DNA of 64,000 nucleotides. Origin: an uncultured Paracoccaceae bacterium (GTDB lineage Bacteria > Pseudomonadota > Alphaproteobacteria > Rhodobacterales > Rhodobacteraceae). A model generated the notes under the pieces. That model saw only the letters and a list, made by a program, of their open reading frames with translations. It was not told the origin of the DNA and made no database searches. The stretch spans positions 24,013 through 88,012 of the forward strand of contig CANNFE010000014.1 of the NCBI GenBank assembly GCA_947503775.1, read 5' to 3'. Made by a program: the position numbers and the translations under genes. Shown one piece after another: positions 28,524-37,302 of this stretch (position 1 is its first letter; every line of letters begins with the position of its first letter).

Positions 28524-29366
28524 ATGGCACTCAAGTCGTACAAACCGACGACGCCGGGCCAGCGAGGGCTGGTGCTGATCGACCGTTCGGAGCTTTGGAA
28601 AGGCCGCCCGGTCAAGAGCCTTACAGAAGGCCTGACCAAGAATGGCGGACGGAACAATACCGGACGGATCACGATGCGGCGTCGTGGCGGTGGGGCAAAG
28701 CGCCTCTACCGTGTGGTCGATTTCAAGCGCAACAAGGTCGACGTCCCCGCGGTCGTCGCGCGTATTGAATACGACCCTAACCGAACCGCCTTCATCGCAC
28801 TGATCCAGTACGAAGACGGCGAGCAGGCCTACGTCCTCGCGCCTCAGCGTCTGGCGATTGGCGACAAGATCGTCAGCGGTCAGAAGGCGGACATCAAGCC
28901 CGGCAATGCGATGCCTTTCCAAGGCATGCCTATTGGCACGATCGTTCACAATATTGAGCTGAAGCCGGGCAAAGGTGGCCAGATCGCCCGTGCTGCAGGC
29001 ACCTATGCCCAGTTCGTCGGTCGTGATGGCGGCTATGCGCAGATCCGCCTTAGCTCGGGCGAACTTCGCCTCGTACGGCAGGAATGCATGGCGACGGTCG
29101 GCGCGGTCTCGAACCCGGACAACAGCAACCAGAACTTCGGTAAGGCCGGACGCAACCGTCACAAGGGCATCCGCCCCTCCGTGCGCGGTGTCGTCATGAA
29201 CCCGGTCGATCACCCCCATGGTGGCGGCGAAGGCCGGACCTCTGGCGGTCGTCACCCGGTCAGCCCCTGGGGCAAACCTACGAAGGGTGCCCGTACCCGC
29301 AACAAGAACAAGGCGTCGCAGAAGCTGATCCTTCGCTCGCGTCACGCCAAGAAGAAAAGGCGCTAA
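28524..29366 (+). CDS. rplB: 50S ribosomal protein L2
   Basis: L2 is required for subunit association and peptidyl transfer. The 280 residues carry the signature [18 protein letters not shown], with the essential His in DHPHGGG, and the basic end [10 protein letters not shown]. rpsS starts three bases after the stop. Confidence 0.99.
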   Translation: MALKSYKPTTPGQRGLVLIDRSELWKGRPVKSLTEGLTKNGGRNNTGRITMRRRGGGAKRLYRVVDFKRNKVDVPAVVARIEYDPNRTAFIALIQYEDGEQAYVLAPQRLAIGDKIVSGQKADIKPGNAMPFQGMPIGTIVHNIELKPGKGGQIARAAGTYAQFVGRDGGYAQIRLSSGELRLVRQECMATVGAVSNPDNSNQNFGKAGRNRHKGIRPSVRGVVMNPVDHPHGGGEGRTSGGRHPVSPWGKPTKGARTRNKNKASQKLILRSRHAKKKRR

Positions 29367-29369
29367 ACC

Positions 29370-29648
29370 ATGAGCCGTTCCGTCTGGAAAGGGCCTTTTG
29401 TGGACGCCTATGTCCTCAAGAAGGCCGAAGCCTCCCGCGAGAGCGGGCGCAATGAGGTCATCAAGATCTGGTCGCGCCGCTCCACCATCCTGCCCCAGTT
29501 CGTGGGCCTCACCTTCGGCGTCTATAATGGGCACAAGCATATTCCCGTGAACGTCTCCGAAGACATGATCGGTCAGAAGTTCGGGGAATATTCGCCCACG
29601 CGGACCTATTACGGTCACGCCGCCGACAAGAAGGCGAAGCGCAAATGA
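29370..29648 (+). CDS. rpsS: 30S ribosomal protein S19
   Basis: S19 partners S13 in the 30S head. The 92 residues show [18 protein letters not shown] and [20 protein letters not shown], split here by position, both diagnostic. It overlaps rplV by four bases. Confidence 0.98.
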   Translation: MSRSVWKGPFVDAYVLKKAEASRESGRNEVIKIWSRRSTILPQFVGLTFGVYNGHKHIPVNVSEDMIGQKFGEYSPTRTYYGHAADKKAKRK

Positions 29649-30037
29649 GCAAGGAAAAGAACCCCCGCCGCGTGGCTGAAAACGAAGCGATGGCCAAGAC
29701 CCGTATGCTTCGCACCAGCCCGCAGAAACTGAACCTCGTGGCGGCGATGATCCGCGGCAAGAAGGTGGACAAGGCCCTTACGGACCTCACCTTCTCGAAA
29801 AAGCGGATCGCCGAGGATGTGAAGAAGTGTCTTCAGTCCGCCATCGCCAATGCCGAGAACAACCATAACCTGGACGTCGACGAGCTTGTCGTCGCCGAGG
29901 CCTATGTGGGCAAGAACCTGACGATGAAGCGCGGACGTCCCCGTGCGCGTGGCCGCTTCGGTCGCATCATCAAACCGTTCTCCGAGCTCACCATCAAGGT
30001 CCGCCAGGTGGACGATAACATTGGGGAGCAAGCCTAA
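29645..30037 (+). CDS. rplV: 50S ribosomal protein L22
   Basis: L22 forms part of the tunnel constriction. The 130 residues include [20 protein letters not shown] and the tunnel hairpin loop [14 protein letters not shown], which lacks obvious macrolide-resistance changes. The N-terminus is a few residues longer than E. coli L22, as is usual in alphaproteobacteria. Start and stop overlap rpsS and rpsC. Confidence 0.97.
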   Translation: MSKEKNPRRVAENEAMAKTRMLRTSPQKLNLVAAMIRGKKVDKALTDLTFSKKRIAEDVKKCLQSAIANAENNHNLDVDELVVAEAYVGKNLTMKRGRPRARGRFGRIIKPFSELTIKVRQVDDNIGEQA

Positions 30038-30747
30038 TGGGTAACAAGGTCAATCCGATCGGCATGCGGCTTCAGGTCAACCGCACCTGGGACAGCCGCT
30101 GGTATGCCGACACCAAGGATTACGGTGATCTCCTCCTCGAGGATATCAGGATCCGTAATTTCATTCGCGAAGAGTGCAAGCAAGCCGGCATCAGCCGGGT
30201 GATCATCGAGCGTCCGCACCGCAAGTGCCGCGTCACGATCCACTCGGCCCGTCCGGGCGTCATCATCGGCAAGAAAGGCGCGGATATCGAAACGCTCCGC
30301 AAGAAGCTGGCCACGATGACCGACAGCGAGCTGCATCTCAACATCGTTGAGGTCCGCAAGCCCGAGCTTGACGCCCAGCTGGTCGGTGAAAGCATCGCCC
30401 AGCAGCTCGAGCGTCGTGTCTCGTTCCGCCGTGCCATGAAGCGGTCGGTCCAAAACGCCATGCGCATGGGTGCCCTTGGCATCCGCGTGAACCTTGCGGG
30501 CCGTCTCGGCGGCGCCGAAATCGCGCGTACCGAGTGGTATCGCGAGGGCCGGGTGCCGCTGCACACGCTCCGCGCCGATATCGATTATGCTGGCGTCGAG
30601 GCGAAGACCCCTTACGGGATCATCGGGATCAAGGTCTGGATCTTCAAAGGCGAGATCATGGAGCACGACCCCGCAGCGCGCGACCGCAAGCAGCAGGAGC
30701 TTCAGGATGGCCCGGCCCCCCGCGGCGCCGGTGGCCGGAGGAACTAA
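30037..30747 (+). CDS. rpsC: 30S ribosomal protein S3
   Basis: S3 lines the mRNA entry channel with helicase activity. The 236 residues contain the KH-domain GxxG element in [17 protein letters not shown], and the second domain with [17 protein letters not shown]. The C-terminal tail is short and Gly/Arg-rich. rplP follows after three bases. Confidence 0.98.
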   Translation: MGNKVNPIGMRLQVNRTWDSRWYADTKDYGDLLLEDIRIRNFIREECKQAGISRVIIERPHRKCRVTIHSARPGVIIGKKGADIETLRKKLATMTDSELHLNIVEVRKPELDAQLVGESIAQQLERRVSFRRAMKRSVQNAMRMGALGIRVNLAGRLGGAEIARTEWYREGRVPLHTLRADIDYAGVEAKTPYGIIGIKVWIFKGEIMEHDPAARDRKQQELQDGPAPRGAGGRRN

Positions 30748-30750
30748 GTC

Positions 30751-31164
30751 ATGCTTCAGCCAAAACGCACCAAATTCCGCAAAGCCCATAAGGGCCGGAT
30801 CAAGGGGGAGGCCAAAGGCGGCTTCGACCTCGCTTTCGGAACCTATGGCCTCAAGGCGACCGAGCCCGAGCGCATCACCGCCCGCCAGATCGAGGCGGCG
30901 CGCCGCGCGATGACGCGTCACATGAAGCGTCAGGGCCGCGTCTGGATCCGGATCTTCCCGGACCTGCCCGTCACGTCCAAGCCCGTCGAGGTTCGGATGG
31001 GTAAGGGTAAAGGCTCCGTCGATTTCTGGGCCGCCAAGGTCAAGCCGGGCCGCATCATGTTCGAGATCGACGGCGTCAACGACACCGTCGCCCGCGAAGC
31101 GCTCCGCCTCGCCGCCATGAAGCTCCCGGTCAAGACCCGCACTGTTGTACGTGAAGATTGGTAA
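30751..31164 (+). CDS. rplP: 50S ribosomal protein L16
   Basis: L16 shapes the A-site tRNA pocket. The 137 residues begin [16 protein letters not shown] and contain EVRMGKGKG with Arg82, the counterpart of E. coli Arg81, which the oxygenase YcfD/RoxA hydroxylates. The final codons before TAA are repeated in inverted order after the stop. Uniquely in this cluster, two accessory genes and a terminator separate it from rpmC; the next accessory gene encodes a 2OG-Fe(II) oxygenase. Confidence 0.98.
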   Translation: MLQPKRTKFRKAHKGRIKGEAKGGFDLAFGTYGLKATEPERITARQIEAARRAMTRHMKRQGRVWIRIFPDLPVTSKPVEVRMGKGKGSVDFWAAKVKPGRIMFEIDGVNDTVAREALRLAAMKLPVKTRTVVREDW

Positions 31165-31208
31165 ACCAATCTTCACGAGTGCGCGGCAGGTGATTGCTCG
31201 CAATCACC
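31150..31208 (+). repeat. Two inverted repeats at and after the rplP stop codon
   Basis: CGTGAAGATTGGT (31150-31162) is mirrored by ACCAATCTTCACG (31165-31177), with the stop codon's last two bases as the only unpaired spacer. A second repeat, GGTGATTG-CTCG-CAATCACC, follows at 31189-31208. Both contain ATTG/CAAT near the centre. Confidence 0.85.
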
Positions 31209-31236
31209 GAGAGCGTCACCCGGTCGCAGTGATATG

Positions 31237-31264
31237 ACCCCCGCCCCTAAGGCGGGGGTTTTCT
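31237..31264 (+). terminator. Rho-independent terminator after rplP
   Basis: ACCCCCGCC (31237-31245) and GGCGGGGGT (31251-31259), loop CCTAA, then a T-rich tail TTTCT. This would end transcription of the rpsJ-rplP unit before the accessory genes. Confidence 0.88.
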
Positions 31265-31433
31265 GTTGAAGGGGCTCAATAGAAGAAGGCATGGAGATGC
31301 ACCGCCCACAGGGGGCGCTTTTCCGGAGCTCAGTCCTGACTGCTATCTGAACACATTCTCCGACGAGATATTTGCTCAGACAGAGGATGAGCCCGCTCTG
31401 TCGCTACCGATCTTTAGAGGCTATGAGGCGACT

Positions 31434-32054
31434 ATGACCAAGACCTCTTCCCTTTTTGTCACCCGCCTCTACCGCGCCGCCCTCTCCGAACATGGCGATC
31501 CCATCAATCCGTCTGAGCTTGAGACCTCCTGCCTCACGATCGCGGAGGATGACGAAGCCGGTCAGACTTGGTGCGAGGAGAACAACTTCCCCGGCTATAC
31601 CAGCTACGCTTCCCTCACCGATCTGGGCTGGCGCTTCCCGATCTTTGCCGATCTGATCAAGGTGCTCGACCAGCATGTCGCTGCCTTCGCCGAAGAGCTG
31701 CAGTTCGACCTCGGCGGCAAGGCGCTCGTGCTCGAGGATATCTGGATTAACATCCTGCCCGAGGGCGGCATCCACACCTCGCACCTCCACCCCCATTCGG
31801 TGATCAGCGGCACGACCTATGTCGCCATGCCCGAAGGAACGAGCGCTATCCGCTTCGAGGATCCCCGCCACCCAATGATGATGGCCGCCCCGCCCCGCCG
31901 CTCCGACGCATTCGAAGACCAGCAAACCTTCGTCTACGTCAAACCGCAGGTGGGAGAGGTCCTCCTCTGGGAAAGCTGGCTCCGCCACGAGGTGCCCATG
32001 AATATGAGTGAAGAAGATCGGGTGAGCGTAAGCTTTAACTATCGGTGGGGGTGA
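31434..32054 (+). CDS. Putative 2OG-Fe(II) oxygenase (TIGR02466-like)
   Basis: The 206-residue protein resembles the small 2-oxoglutarate/iron oxygenases of the TIGR02466/2OG-FeII_Oxy_5 group. WINILPEGG, then a His-rich HTSHLHPHSVISGTTYV (114-130), FEDPR (141-145), GEVLLWESWLRHEVP with His185, and RVSVSFNY with Arg196 are in family order. These supply the iron ligands and the 2-oxoglutarate arginine, though exact ligand assignment needs a structure model. Start 31434 is chosen because MTKTSSLFVTRLYRA matches the family N-terminus; a start at 31266 would begin in the terminator tail. It lies immediately downstream of rplP. Substrate unknown; ribosomal-protein hydroxylation is an untested idea. 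Confidence 0.75.
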   Translation: MTKTSSLFVTRLYRAALSEHGDPINPSELETSCLTIAEDDEAGQTWCEENNFPGYTSYASLTDLGWRFPIFADLIKVLDQHVAAFAEELQFDLGGKALVLEDIWINILPEGGIHTSHLHPHSVISGTTYVAMPEGTSAIRFEDPRHPMMMAAPPRRSDAFEDQQTFVYVKPQVGEVLLWESWLRHEVPMNMSEEDRVSVSFNYRWG

Positions 32055-32200
32055 GCACCGATCCTGGCCGCATGGCCCGGCAGAAGGTCCAGTGGACCTT
32101 TTGAGGCGCGAACGGGCGTAGCCCCACAGAGGATGCCAGATCCCACGCGCCCAAATCCTTTCACTTCCCCGGCCAGCATACTCCGGCTAAGCATACCAAG

Positions 32201-32671
32201 ATGCGCGATCTCTGCACATATTCGGTTGGTTTGCTGATCGATCCGGAACGAACCATCTTCTATCCCTTTTCGACCCATGGTTTCGAATATGGGCAGGGTT
32301 CGATAAATGCGATCCGGCAACGGTCTCTCGGCAACGTCTTCTTTGCCGATGATGCCTGCCTCTATCGTTTCACCGATATCTCTTATGCGGAGGAGGGTCT
32401 CTTCCGAAAGGTCCTCCGCGCCACCAACTACGGCGGTGGGCATATTTGCGTGAAGCGGGAGCGGCACGATGTGGCCCTGGACGACCTCAAGGTCCTCATC
32501 CACGATTGCCTCAAGAACTACATCGCCACAGCCGAGCCTGATGAAACATGGCTCCTGATTGCCGATGGCTTTGAGAAAAGCGCGAATAGCATACGCAACG
32601 CACCGGATTTTCGCGCTCTCTTCAATCTCCTTCGGCTGCCTGCAGTCGAAGATTGCCTCGATGCGCTGTAG
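32201..32671 (+). CDS. Hypothetical protein, 156 residues
   Basis: No family is recognised. The protein is soluble with no signal peptide, opening MRDLCTYSVGLLIDPE; it contains YGGGHICVKRERHDV and ends FNLLRLPAVEDCLDAL. It has four Cys, and base composition is somewhat less GC-rich than the ribosomal genes. The ribosome site is weak. 146 bp separate it from the oxygenase gene, and its end overlaps nothing. The promoter for the rpmC unit starts 15 bp past its stop. It could be part of the same inserted segment as the oxygenase. Confidence 0.55.
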   Translation: MRDLCTYSVGLLIDPERTIFYPFSTHGFEYGQGSINAIRQRSLGNVFFADDACLYRFTDISYAEEGLFRKVLRATNYGGGHICVKRERHDVALDDLKVLIHDCLKNYIATAEPDETWLLIADGFEKSANSIRNAPDFRALFNLLRLPAVEDCLDAL

Positions 32672-32685
32672 CCGCCGATCAAGGG

Positions 32686-32714
32686 TTGCCAGAGTAACAG
32701 AGACAGCCTATACG
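32686..32714 (+). promoter_or_regulatory. Candidate promoter for the rpmC-rpmD unit
   Basis: TTGCCA (32686-32691) and TATACG (32709-32714) have a 17-bp spacer. It lies after the accessory genes and 80 bp before rpmC, exactly where a replacement promoter is needed once the upstream terminator is in place. Confidence 0.55.
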
Positions 32715-32794
32715 CCCCCTTCATTCACGAACTCCACGGGAATCAGCGTCACCCGACGATCGGGGCGCTCTCGTGATGTTGAAAGGACCAGGCG

Positions 32795-33001
32795 ATGAAC
32801 GCCACAGATCTGCGCGACAAGACGCCGGACCAGCTCCGCGACGAACTCGCTTCCCTCAAGAAGGAGGCCTTCAACCTCCGTTTCCAGCAGGCCACCGGCC
32901 AGCTTGAGAATACCGCTCGCATGCGCTCCGTCCGCCGTGACGCCGCCCGTGTGAAGACGATCCTGAACGAAAAGGCAGCGACCGCTGCCTCTGAGGAGTA
33001 A
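32795..33001 (+). CDS. rpmC: 50S ribosomal protein L29
   Basis: L29 sits near the exit tunnel beside L23. The 68 residues form the expected two-helix hairpin ([19 protein letters not shown], then [20 protein letters not shown]). GAAAGGA precedes the start. It is the first gene of the rpmC-rpmD segment here because of the insertion upstream. Confidence 0.97.
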   Translation: MNATDLRDKTPDQLRDELASLKKEAFNLRFQQATGQLENTARMRSVRRDAARVKTILNEKAATAASEE

Positions 33002-33005
33002 GAGC

Positions 33006-33236
33006 ATGCCCAAACGTATTCTTCAGGGCACCGTGACCTCGAACCAGAATGCCCAGACCGTCACCGTGTCGGTCGAACGCCGGTTCAAGCATCCGCTCCT
33101 GCAAAAGACCGTCCGGAAATCCAAGAAGTACCGGGCCCATGACGAGAACAACACGTTCAACGTCGGTGACATGGTGCGCATTCAGGAATGTGCGCCCAAG
33201 TCGAAAACGAAACGCTGGGAGGTGATTGCCGAGTAA
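33006..33236 (+). CDS. rpsQ: 30S ribosomal protein S17
   Basis: S17 is a primary 16S rRNA-binding OB-fold protein. The 76 residues contain [20 protein letters not shown] and the conserved [10 protein letters not shown]. It begins four bases after rpmC; a 65-bp gap to rplN holds no further gene. Confidence 0.97.
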   Translation: MPKRILQGTVTSNQNAQTVTVSVERRFKHPLLQKTVRKSKKYRAHDENNTFNVGDMVRIQECAPKSKTKRWEVIAE

Positions 33237-33301
33237 GGCTGTCACACCCGGTTTGATCGAAACCCTGGGGCAGATGTCCCCAAAGGTCGGGAGAAACCAA
33301 T

Positions 33302-33670
33302 ATGATCCAGATGCAGACCAATCTGGATGTCGCTGACAATTCCGGTGCTCGCCGGGTTCAGTGCATCAAGGTCCTCGGCGGATCCAAGCGCAAATACGCC
33401 TCTGTGGGCGACATCATCGTGGTGTCGGTCAAAGAGGCTATTCCGCGTGGCCGTGTGAAAAAAGGCGACGTCCGCAAGGCCGTCGTCGTGCGCACCGCCA
33501 AGGAAGTCCGCCGCGAAGACGGCACCGCGATCCGCTTTGATCGCAACGCCGCCGTCATCCTCAACAACAACAACGAACCGATCGGCACCCGCATCTTCGG
33601 GCCGGTGGTTCGCGAGCTGCGCGCGAAGAACTTCATGAAGATCATCTCGCTCGCGCCGGAGGTGCTGTAA
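33302..33670 (+). CDS. rplN: 50S ribosomal protein L14
   Basis: L14 forms inter-subunit bridges. The 122 residues start [20 protein letters not shown] and include [13 protein letters not shown]. Its stop shares a base with the rplX start (TAATG). Confidence 0.98.
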
Positions 33671-33975
33671 TGGCTGCCAAGCTGAAAACAGGAGACAAGG
33701 TCGTCGTGCTGGCCGGCAAGGACAAGGGCAAGACGGGCGAGATTAAGTCCGTCGATCCCAAATCCGGCAAGGCCGTCGTCGATGGCGTGAACATCGCCAT
33801 CCGTCACACCAAGCAAAGCCAAGCGTCCCAGGGCGGCCGCGTGCCTAAGGCGATGCCGATCGATCTGAGCAACCTGGCCATCCAGGATGCGAACGGCAAA
33901 GCGACCCGCGTTGGCTTCCGTACCGAAGACGGCAAGAAGGTCCGCTTCGCCAAGACCACGGGAGATGTGATCTGA
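33670..33975 (+). CDS. rplX: 50S ribosomal protein L24
   Basis: L24 initiates 50S assembly. The 101 residues open with the KOW motif [20 protein letters not shown] and end HTKQ...[16 protein letters not shown]. It is coupled by one-base overlaps on both sides. Confidence 0.98.
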   Translation: MAAKLKTGDKVVVLAGKDKGKTGEIKSVDPKSGKAVVDGVNIAIRHTKQSQASQGGRVPKAMPIDLSNLAIQDANGKATRVGFRTEDGKKVRFAKTTGDVI

Positions 33976-34538
33976 TGCTCGATACAGCAACCTACACCCC
34001 CCGCCTCAAGGCCCTCTTCGCGGATGAGATCCGCGCGAAGATGAAAGAGGAATTCGGCTACAAGAACGACATGCAGATCCCGCGTCTGGACAAGATCGTC
34101 CTGAACATCGGGGCCGGTGCCGAAGCCGTCAAGGACAGCAAGAAGGCCAAGTCGGCTGCCGACGATCTGACCGCGATTGCCGGTCAGAAGGCCGTCATCA
34201 CTAAGGCCAAGAAGTCGATCGCCGGCTTCCGCGTCCGTGAAGACATGCCGCTCGGCGCCAAGGTCACGCTGCGCGGCGACCGCATGTACGACTTCCTCGA
34301 CCGTCTGGTCACCATCGCGCTGCCCCGTGTCCGCGACTTCCGCGGCGTCTCCGGGAAATCGTTCGATGGCCGTGGCAACTACGCCATGGGCATGAAAGAG
34401 CACATCGTATTCCCCGAGATCGACTTCGACAAGATCGATGAGGCCTGGGGTCTGGACATCGTAATCTGCACCACGGCGGACACCGACGCCGAAGCCAAAG
34501 CGCTGTTGAAGCATTTCAACATGCCCTTCAACAGCTGA
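33975..34538 (+). CDS. rplE: 50S ribosomal protein L5
   Basis: L5 binds 5S rRNA with L18. The 187 residues include [35 protein letters not shown] split near 80-100, and the end [20 protein letters not shown]. Normal length for alphaproteobacteria. Confidence 0.98.
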   Translation: MLDTATYTPRLKALFADEIRAKMKEEFGYKNDMQIPRLDKIVLNIGAGAEAVKDSKKAKSAADDLTAIAGQKAVITKAKKSIAGFRVREDMPLGAKVTLRGDRMYDFLDRLVTIALPRVRDFRGVSGKSFDGRGNYAMGMKEHIVFPEIDFDKIDEAWGLDIVICTTADTDAEAKALLKHFNMPFNS

Positions 34539-34549
34539 GGACATTCGAT

Positions 34550-34855
34550 ATGGCTAAAAAAGCAATGATCGAGCGCGAGAAAAAGCGCGAACGCCTCGTC
34601 GCGAAATACGCTGAAAAGCGTGCGGCCTTGAAAGAGATCGCGAACGACGAAAGCAAGCCCATGGAAGAGCGGTTCAAGGCCCGCCTCAAGCTCTCCAAGC
34701 TGCCGCGCAACTCGTCCGCAGTCCGCCTGCACAACCGCTGCCAACTCACCGGCCGTCCGCACGCGTACTATCGTAAACTGAAAATCAGCCGGATCGCCCT
34801 GCGCGAGCTTGGCTCCAACGGCGAGATCCCCGGTCTCGTCAAGTCCAGCTGGTAA
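34550..34855 (+). CDS. rpsN: 30S ribosomal protein S14, zinc-independent form
   Basis: S14 completes the 30S head. The 101-residue long form lacks the CxxC...CxxC zinc ribbon (it has a single Cys, in [12 protein letters not shown]), so it does not depend on zinc. No second S14 gene is present in the window. Confidence 0.98.
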   Translation: MAKKAMIEREKKRERLVAKYAEKRAALKEIANDESKPMEERFKARLKLSKLPRNSSAVRLHNRCQLTGRPHAYYRKLKISRIALRELGSNGEIPGLVKSSW

Positions 34856-34870
34856 GGGAGGCGTAGACAG

Positions 34871-35263
34871 ATGAACGATCCCATCGGCGATATGCTGACC
34901 CGCATCCGCAACGGCCAGATGCGCGCCAAGTCCACGGTCCTGACGCCAGCCTCCAAGCTGCGCGGCTGGGTTCTCGATGTGCTGGCCGACGAAGGCTACA
35001 TTCGCGGCTACGAGGCCACGACCGGCATCGACGGTCACCCGGCCTTCGAGATCAGCCTCAAATACTACGAAGGCACCCCCGTCATTCGCGAGCTCAAGCG
35101 GGTCTCCAAGCCCGGCCGCCGCGTCTACATGGGTGTAAAGGACATCCCGCAGGTCCGTCAGGGCCTCGGTGTGTCGATTGTCAGCACGCCCCGCGGCGTG
35201 ATGTCGGACGCGAATGCCCGCGCTGCCAATGTCGGCGGCGAGGTGCTTTGCACGATCTTCTAA
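34871..35263 (+). CDS. rpsH: 30S ribosomal protein S8
   Basis: S8 binds the central 16S domain and is the repressor of the spc operon in E. coli. The 130 residues begin [17 protein letters not shown] and contain the conserved STPRGVMSD near the end. GGAGG precedes the start. Confidence 0.98.
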   Translation: MNDPIGDMLTRIRNGQMRAKSTVLTPASKLRGWVLDVLADEGYIRGYEATTGIDGHPAFEISLKYYEGTPVIRELKRVSKPGRRVYMGVKDIPQVRQGLGVSIVSTPRGVMSDANARAANVGGEVLCTIF

Positions 35264-35273
35264 GGAGAGGCAC

Positions 35274-35807
35274 ATGTCTCGTATTGGTAAAAGACCAGTC
35301 GACCTGCCCTCCGGGGTCGAGGCGAACATCTCCGGCCAGACGGTCGAAGTGAAAGGGCCCAAGGGCACCCGCAGCTTCACCGCCACCGACGATGTGACCC
35401 TCGCGGTCGAAGACAACGCCGTGACGGTCACCCCGCGCGGCAAGTCCAAGCGCGCGCGCCAGCAGTGGGGTATGTCCCGCACGATGGTCGCCAACCTCGT
35501 CACCGGCGTGACCGACGGCTTTAAGAAAGAGCTCGAGATCAACGGCGTCGGTTACCGGGCACAGATGCAGGGCAATACGCTCAAGCTGTCGCTCGGTCTC
35601 AGCCACGAGGTCAACTTCGAGGTCCCGCAGGGCGTCACTGTTACGGCGCCCAAGCAGACCCAGATCATCGTCGAAGGTACGGACGAGCAACTCGTCGGTC
35701 AGGTCGCCGCGAACATTCGCGAATGGCGCAAGCCCGAGCCCTACAAGGGCAAAGGCATCAAGTATCTCGACGAATATATCTTCCGCAAGGAAGGCAAGAA
35801 GAAGTAA
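35274..35807 (+). CDS. rplF: 50S ribosomal protein L6
   Basis: L6 lies by the sarcin-ricin loop. The 177 residues start [17 protein letters not shown], with AAGGAGAGG just before the ATG at 35274; an upstream in-frame start overlapping rpsH is rejected. The C-terminal signature [14 protein letters not shown] is present. Confidence 0.98.
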   Translation: MSRIGKRPVDLPSGVEANISGQTVEVKGPKGTRSFTATDDVTLAVEDNAVTVTPRGKSKRARQQWGMSRTMVANLVTGVTDGFKKELEINGVGYRAQMQGNTLKLSLGLSHEVNFEVPQGVTVTAPKQTQIIVEGTDEQLVGQVAANIREWRKPEPYKGKGIKYLDEYIFRKEGKKK

Positions 35808-35819
35808 GGGCCCAGGAAA

Positions 35820-36179
35820 ATGGCAAACAGCAAGAGAGATCTGTTCCTCAAGCGCCGCCTGCGCGTCCGGAACAAGCTGCGCAAGGTCAATGCAGGGCGT
35901 CCGCGCCTGAGCGTTCACCGCAGCAACAAGAACATCAGCGTTCAGCTGATCGACGACGTCAACGGCGTGACGCTCGCCTCGGCCTCCTCGCTCGAGAAGG
36001 ATCTGGGCATCGTCGGCAAGAACAACGTCGAGGCCGCCGCCAAGGTCGGCGCCGCGATTGCCGAGCGCGCCAAGAAAGCCGGCGTGGAAGAAGCCTATTT
36101 CGACCGGGGCGGCTTCCTCTTTCACGGGAAGGTCAAGGCCCTTGCCGACGCCGCCCGCGAAAACGGCCTGAAGATCTAA
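35820..36179 (+). CDS. rplR: 50S ribosomal protein L18
   Basis: L18 carries 5S rRNA into the 50S subunit. The 119 residues include [18 protein letters not shown] and the C-terminal [21 protein letters not shown]. The stop is followed by two GC-rich hairpins before rpsE. Confidence 0.98.
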   Translation: MANSKRDLFLKRRLRVRNKLRKVNAGRPRLSVHRSNKNISVQLIDDVNGVTLASASSLEKDLGIVGKNNVEAAAKVGAAIAERAKKAGVEEAYFDRGGFLFHGKVKALADAARENGLKI

Positions 36180-36187
36180 GACTGACC

Positions 36188-36238
36188 CCGCGCCCCGATC
36201 AGGGCGCGGTCTGAAGAGGGCGGCAAGCTTCGCCCTCT
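36188..36238 (+). other. Double hairpin between rplR and rpsE
   Basis: CCGCGCCC/GGGCGCGG (36188-36209, loop CGATCA) and AGAGGGCG/CGCCCTCT (36215-36238) sit in tandem in a 138-bp gap. Neither has a T-run. Partial attenuation or RNA processing inside the spc segment is possible. Confidence 0.5.
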
Positions 36239-36317
36239 CGATGATCCGGCGGCCCAGGGTCGACCAGGATTGGACAAAAACGAAGCGCCCACAGGCGCTA
36301 TGCATGAAGGAGGCCAC

Positions 36318-36917
36318 ATGGCCAGAGATGACAACCGCCGGGGACGCCGCGACCGCGACGAGAACCCGGAATTCGCCGATCGCCTTGTGGCCATCAACCG
36401 CGTCTCCAAGACGGTCAAGGGCGGTAAGCGTTTCGGCTTTGCGGCGCTTGTCGTCGTGGGCGATCAGAAGGGCCGCGTCGGCTTCGGTAAGGGCAAGGCC
36501 AAAGAGGTCCCCGAGGCGATCCGCAAAGGCACCGAAGCGGCCAAGCGCAACATGATCCGCGTGCCGCTCCGCGAAGGCCGGACGCTGCACCACGACATGA
36601 CCGGCCGCCATGGCGCGGGCAAGGTCGTCATGCGCACCGCGCCTGAGGGAACCGGCATCATCGCCGGTGGTCCGATGCGCGCCGTCTTCGAGATGCTCGG
36701 CCTCAAGGACGTCGTCTCCAAATCGACCGGCTCGCAGAACCCCTACAACATGATCCGGGCGACGCTGAACGGTCTCCAGAAAGAGCAGAGCCCCCGCTCC
36801 GTGGCGCAGCGCCGCGGCAAGAAGGTCGCCGACATCCTGCCCAAGCGCGATGTGGTCGACCAGCAATCCGACGTGGCGCACAACGCCCCCGTCGAAGACG
36901 CCACAGCTGACGCGTAA
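36318..36917 (+). CDS. rpsE: 30S ribosomal protein S5
   Basis: S5 helps decoding fidelity and mRNA helicase activity. The start at 36318 (AAGGAGG upstream) gives [15 protein letters not shown], the hydrophilic N-terminus usual in Rhodobacteraceae, and a 199-residue product; an in-frame ATG 16 codons earlier is less likely. [19 protein letters not shown] and [16 protein letters not shown] are family blocks. Confidence 0.98.
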   Translation: MARDDNRRGRRDRDENPEFADRLVAINRVSKTVKGGKRFGFAALVVVGDQKGRVGFGKGKAKEVPEAIRKGTEAAKRNMIRVPLREGRTLHHDMTGRHGAGKVVMRTAPEGTGIIAGGPMRAVFEMLGLKDVVSKSTGSQNPYNMIRATLNGLQKEQSPRSVAQRRGKKVADILPKRDVVDQQSDVAHNAPVEDATADA

Positions 36918-36929
36918 GGAGATCCGATC

Positions 36930-37118
36930 ATGGCAAAAACCATCGTCGTCAAACAAATCGGCTCCCCGATCCGCCGCCCGCAAAAGCAACGGGCCACACT
37001 GGTCGGCCTGGGCCTCAACAAGATGCACAAGACCCGCGAACTCGAGGACACCCCCTCCGTCCGCGGCATGGTCGAAAGCATCCCCCACCTCGTCGAGATC
37101 GTCGAAGAGCGCGGGTAA
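36930..37118 (+). CDS. rpmD: 50S ribosomal protein L30
   Basis: L30 is a small peripheral protein. The 62 residues include [19 protein letters not shown] and [20 protein letters not shown], split by position. It ends this segment: a repeat hairpin and a strong terminator follow, rather than rplO. Confidence 0.97.
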   Translation: MAKTIVVKQIGSPIRRPQKQRATLVGLGLNKMHKTRELEDTPSVRGMVESIPHLVEIVEERG

Positions 37119-37136
37119 GCACCCGAAAGCGACGCC

Positions 37137-37157
37137 GTCCCGGACTTGATCCGGGAC
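37137..37157 (+). repeat. GTCCCGG-CTTGA-CCGGGAC hairpin behind rpmD
   Basis: A perfect 8-bp stem (GTCCCGGA/TCCGGGAC) with loop CTTGA. Compared with the copy at 8867, the pair closing the loop is A-T instead of G-C, so pairing is kept. Confidence 0.8.
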
Positions 37158-37168
37158 CTCGATTCTCG

Positions 37169-37203
37169 AAGCACCTCGACCCGAAAGGATCGGGGTGCTT
37201 TTT
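37169..37203 (+). terminator. Rho-independent terminator after rpmD
   Basis: AAGCACCTCGA (37169-37179) pairs with TCGGGGTGCTT (37190-37200), 11 bp with one G-T, followed by a run of T. It closes the rpmC-rpmD unit before the SUKH gene. Confidence 0.88.
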
Positions 37204-37302
37204 CTCTGTATACTCAGCCATTTAATCGCAGGCCTTGTGTCGGTCCACGGCATTGCGGTCCTGCACGATCGAGCAGAGGCTTGGGAATTTGAGAATTGGA
37301 AC

